A stretch of DNA of 64,000 nt from Clostridium lentum (GTDB taxonomy: Bacteria; Bacillota; Clostridia; Clostridiales; Clostridiaceae). The notes beneath the pieces are model-generated. The model was not told the origin of the DNA and did not search any database. It saw nothing but the letters and a program-made list of their open reading frames with translations. This document shows, piece by piece, positions 63,213-64,000 of this stretch; the stretch's first letter is position 1, and each line of letters starts with the position of its first letter. The DNA is taken from NCBI RefSeq assembly GCF_014287815.1, contig NZ_JACOOQ010000005.1, forward strand, positions 87,322-151,321, in the 5' to 3' direction. A program made the position numbers and the translations under genes.

Positions 63213-63507
63213 ATGGGAAAGGGCAGAAGATACGATCAAGAATACAAGGATATGATAGTAGAGTTATTTAAATCAGGAATGAGCTTAGCAGAGCATCGTC
63301 TACGAATATGGCATTGCAAAATCAACAATTAACGGCTGGATTAAAGATGTAAAAGAAATTAAAGTAGATGAAAATGAAGTTATGACATTAAAGGAAGTAA
63401 AAGCTTTAAGAAAAGAAATGGCAATAATTAAAGAGGAAAATGAAATATTACACCAAAGGCGGGCTTTAGCCAAAAAAGCTATGGCCATATTTGCAACAAA
63501 AAATTAG
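63213..63507 (+). pseudogene. IS3 OrfA, frameshifted
   Basis: MGKGRRYDQEYKDMIVELFK, then SGMSLAE, is the helix-turn-helix start of an IS3 OrfA. The frame then breaks near 63293 (stop at 63332) while the other frame continues YEYGIAKSTINGWIKDVKEI to a leucine-zipper-like end (LRKEMAIIKEENEIL) and a TAG at 63505. Extra codons HQRRALA interrupt the usual EILKKAMAIF end. Confidence 0.78.
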
Positions 63508-64000
63508 ATGAAGTTATAGAATTTATAAATAATAATAAAAGCAAACATGATATTAAGACTATGTGTACCGTTCTAGGTGTAGCCAGAAGCACATATTATA
63601 AATCTTTTGATAAAACTAAATCTGCAAGAGAACTAGAAAATGAGGAATTAAAATCAGCTATTAAAAGGATATATAAAGAGAATAAAGGCATATATGGTGC
63701 TCTTAGAATTCATTATATACTTGGTATAGAAGGCTTCAATGTATCGTTGAAGCGAGTTCAAATACTAATGACTAAACTTGGCCTTTGTGCAGTAACTGTA
63801 AAAAAATACAAGCCACATTCAAGTAAAAAAGGTAGCAGAAGATTTAGAAAACGTTTTAAAAAGAGACTTTACAACTACTTCTATTAACGAAAAATGGGTA
63901 GGAGATATTACATATATTCATACTAGTAGGGATGGTTGGTGCTATTTAGCTTCAGTTCTTGACTTACATTCTAAAAAAATAATTGGCTACGCTTTCGGTA
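63498..64000 (+). pseudogene. IS3 OrfB (integrase core), frameshifted, 3' end outside window
   Basis: OrfB is in the -1 frame to orfA; an A6 run at 63498-63503 is a likely slippage site. It reads KLDEVIEFINNNKSKHDIKT, ARSTYYK, KGIYGALRIHYIL and LGLCAV. A second A6 run (63825-63830) marks a frame change: the rve core resumes as AEDLENVLKRDFTTTSINEK, WVGDITYIHT (first catalytic Asp) and SVLDLHSKKIIGYAFG in the shifted frame up to the window end. Confidence 0.78.

Larger units (their letters stand above)
63153..64000 (+). mobile_element. IS3-family insertion sequence (right end outside window)
   Basis: Left end begins TGGACACATTAAG, an IS3-type terminal repeat start. ATGTGTCCA recurs inverted at 63202-63210, just before orfA, so the tip can fold back over the orfA ribosome site. 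orfA and orfB follow in the usual -1 arrangement. Both reading frames are broken, so this copy is probably inactive. It inserted 63 bp after the fructokinase gene. Confidence 0.82.

Overview
The window is strongly AT-rich, with short intergenic gaps, AGGAGG-type ribosome binding sites, frequent GTG/TTG starts and T-tailed hairpin terminators. The gene content (bifunctional AdhE, Rrf2/IscR-NifS-NifU-MnmA operon, FeoA-FeoA-FeoB with a Cys-rich partner, FliB, TrpXYZ-type ABC importer, paired sucrose/fructan loci) fits Clostridium sensu stricto. The species cannot be fixed from the window alone. No rRNA, tRNA, CRISPR array or prophage was found.

Layout. 1-5.3 kb: a secreted nuclease lipoprotein with an overlapping small partner gene, a serine beta-lactamase-like lipoprotein, a thioredoxin-like protein, a SEC-C zinc protein followed by a 104-bp inverted repeat, and a small membrane protein. 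5.4-8.7 kb: a MarR regulator and a three-gene ABC importer. 8.9-11.8 kb: adhE with a consensus promoter and a Rex-like operator. 12.3-15.3 kb: a CAP-domain exoprotein and an LPXTG wall protein with three X2-like modules. 15.4-20.2 kb: rarA, then the Fe-S/thiolation operon iscR-nifS-nifU-mnmA. 20.2-26.2 kb: an Mrr-nuclease/helicase, small hypotheticals, pncB and an HTH protein. 26.2-32.2 kb: a giant tandem DUF445 protein, a candidate small RNA and a MATE pump. 32.3-40.4 kb: MgtC, FliB, the Fur-boxed feo operon, MutT, two coiled-coil membrane proteins and a 2H phosphoesterase.

40.4-42.6 kb is the ruin of a BceRSAB-like peptide-resistance module followed by a VanZ protein. 42.7-47 kb is a LacI-controlled sucrose PTS and sucrose-6-phosphate hydrolase. 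47-50 kb holds decayed ORFs, a hypothetical protein and a second MATE pump. 50.7-56.3 kb is a defence-flavoured island: PLD-nuclease/helicase/DUF3427, a NERD nuclease, a decayed AAA-ATPase/PD-(D/E)XK gene, a transposase scrap and a duplicated scrap of the helicase gene. 56.3-63.1 kb is a second LacI-controlled locus: ABC sugar importer without its own ATPase, GH32 hydrolase and fructokinase. 63.15 kb to the end is a frameshifted IS3-family element cut by the window edge.

How it fits together: the two sugar loci take up sucrose or fructo-oligosaccharides by PTS and by ABC transport, hydrolyse them with two different GH32 enzymes and appear to share one fructokinase. AdhE (NADH-sensed through Rex), Fe-S assembly and Feo iron import describe an anaerobic fermenter. 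The least explained parts are the nuclease/partner pair, the tandem DUF445 protein, the two helicase-nuclease proteins, the 104-bp hairpin after the SEC-C gene and the candidate small RNA at about 30.6 kb.
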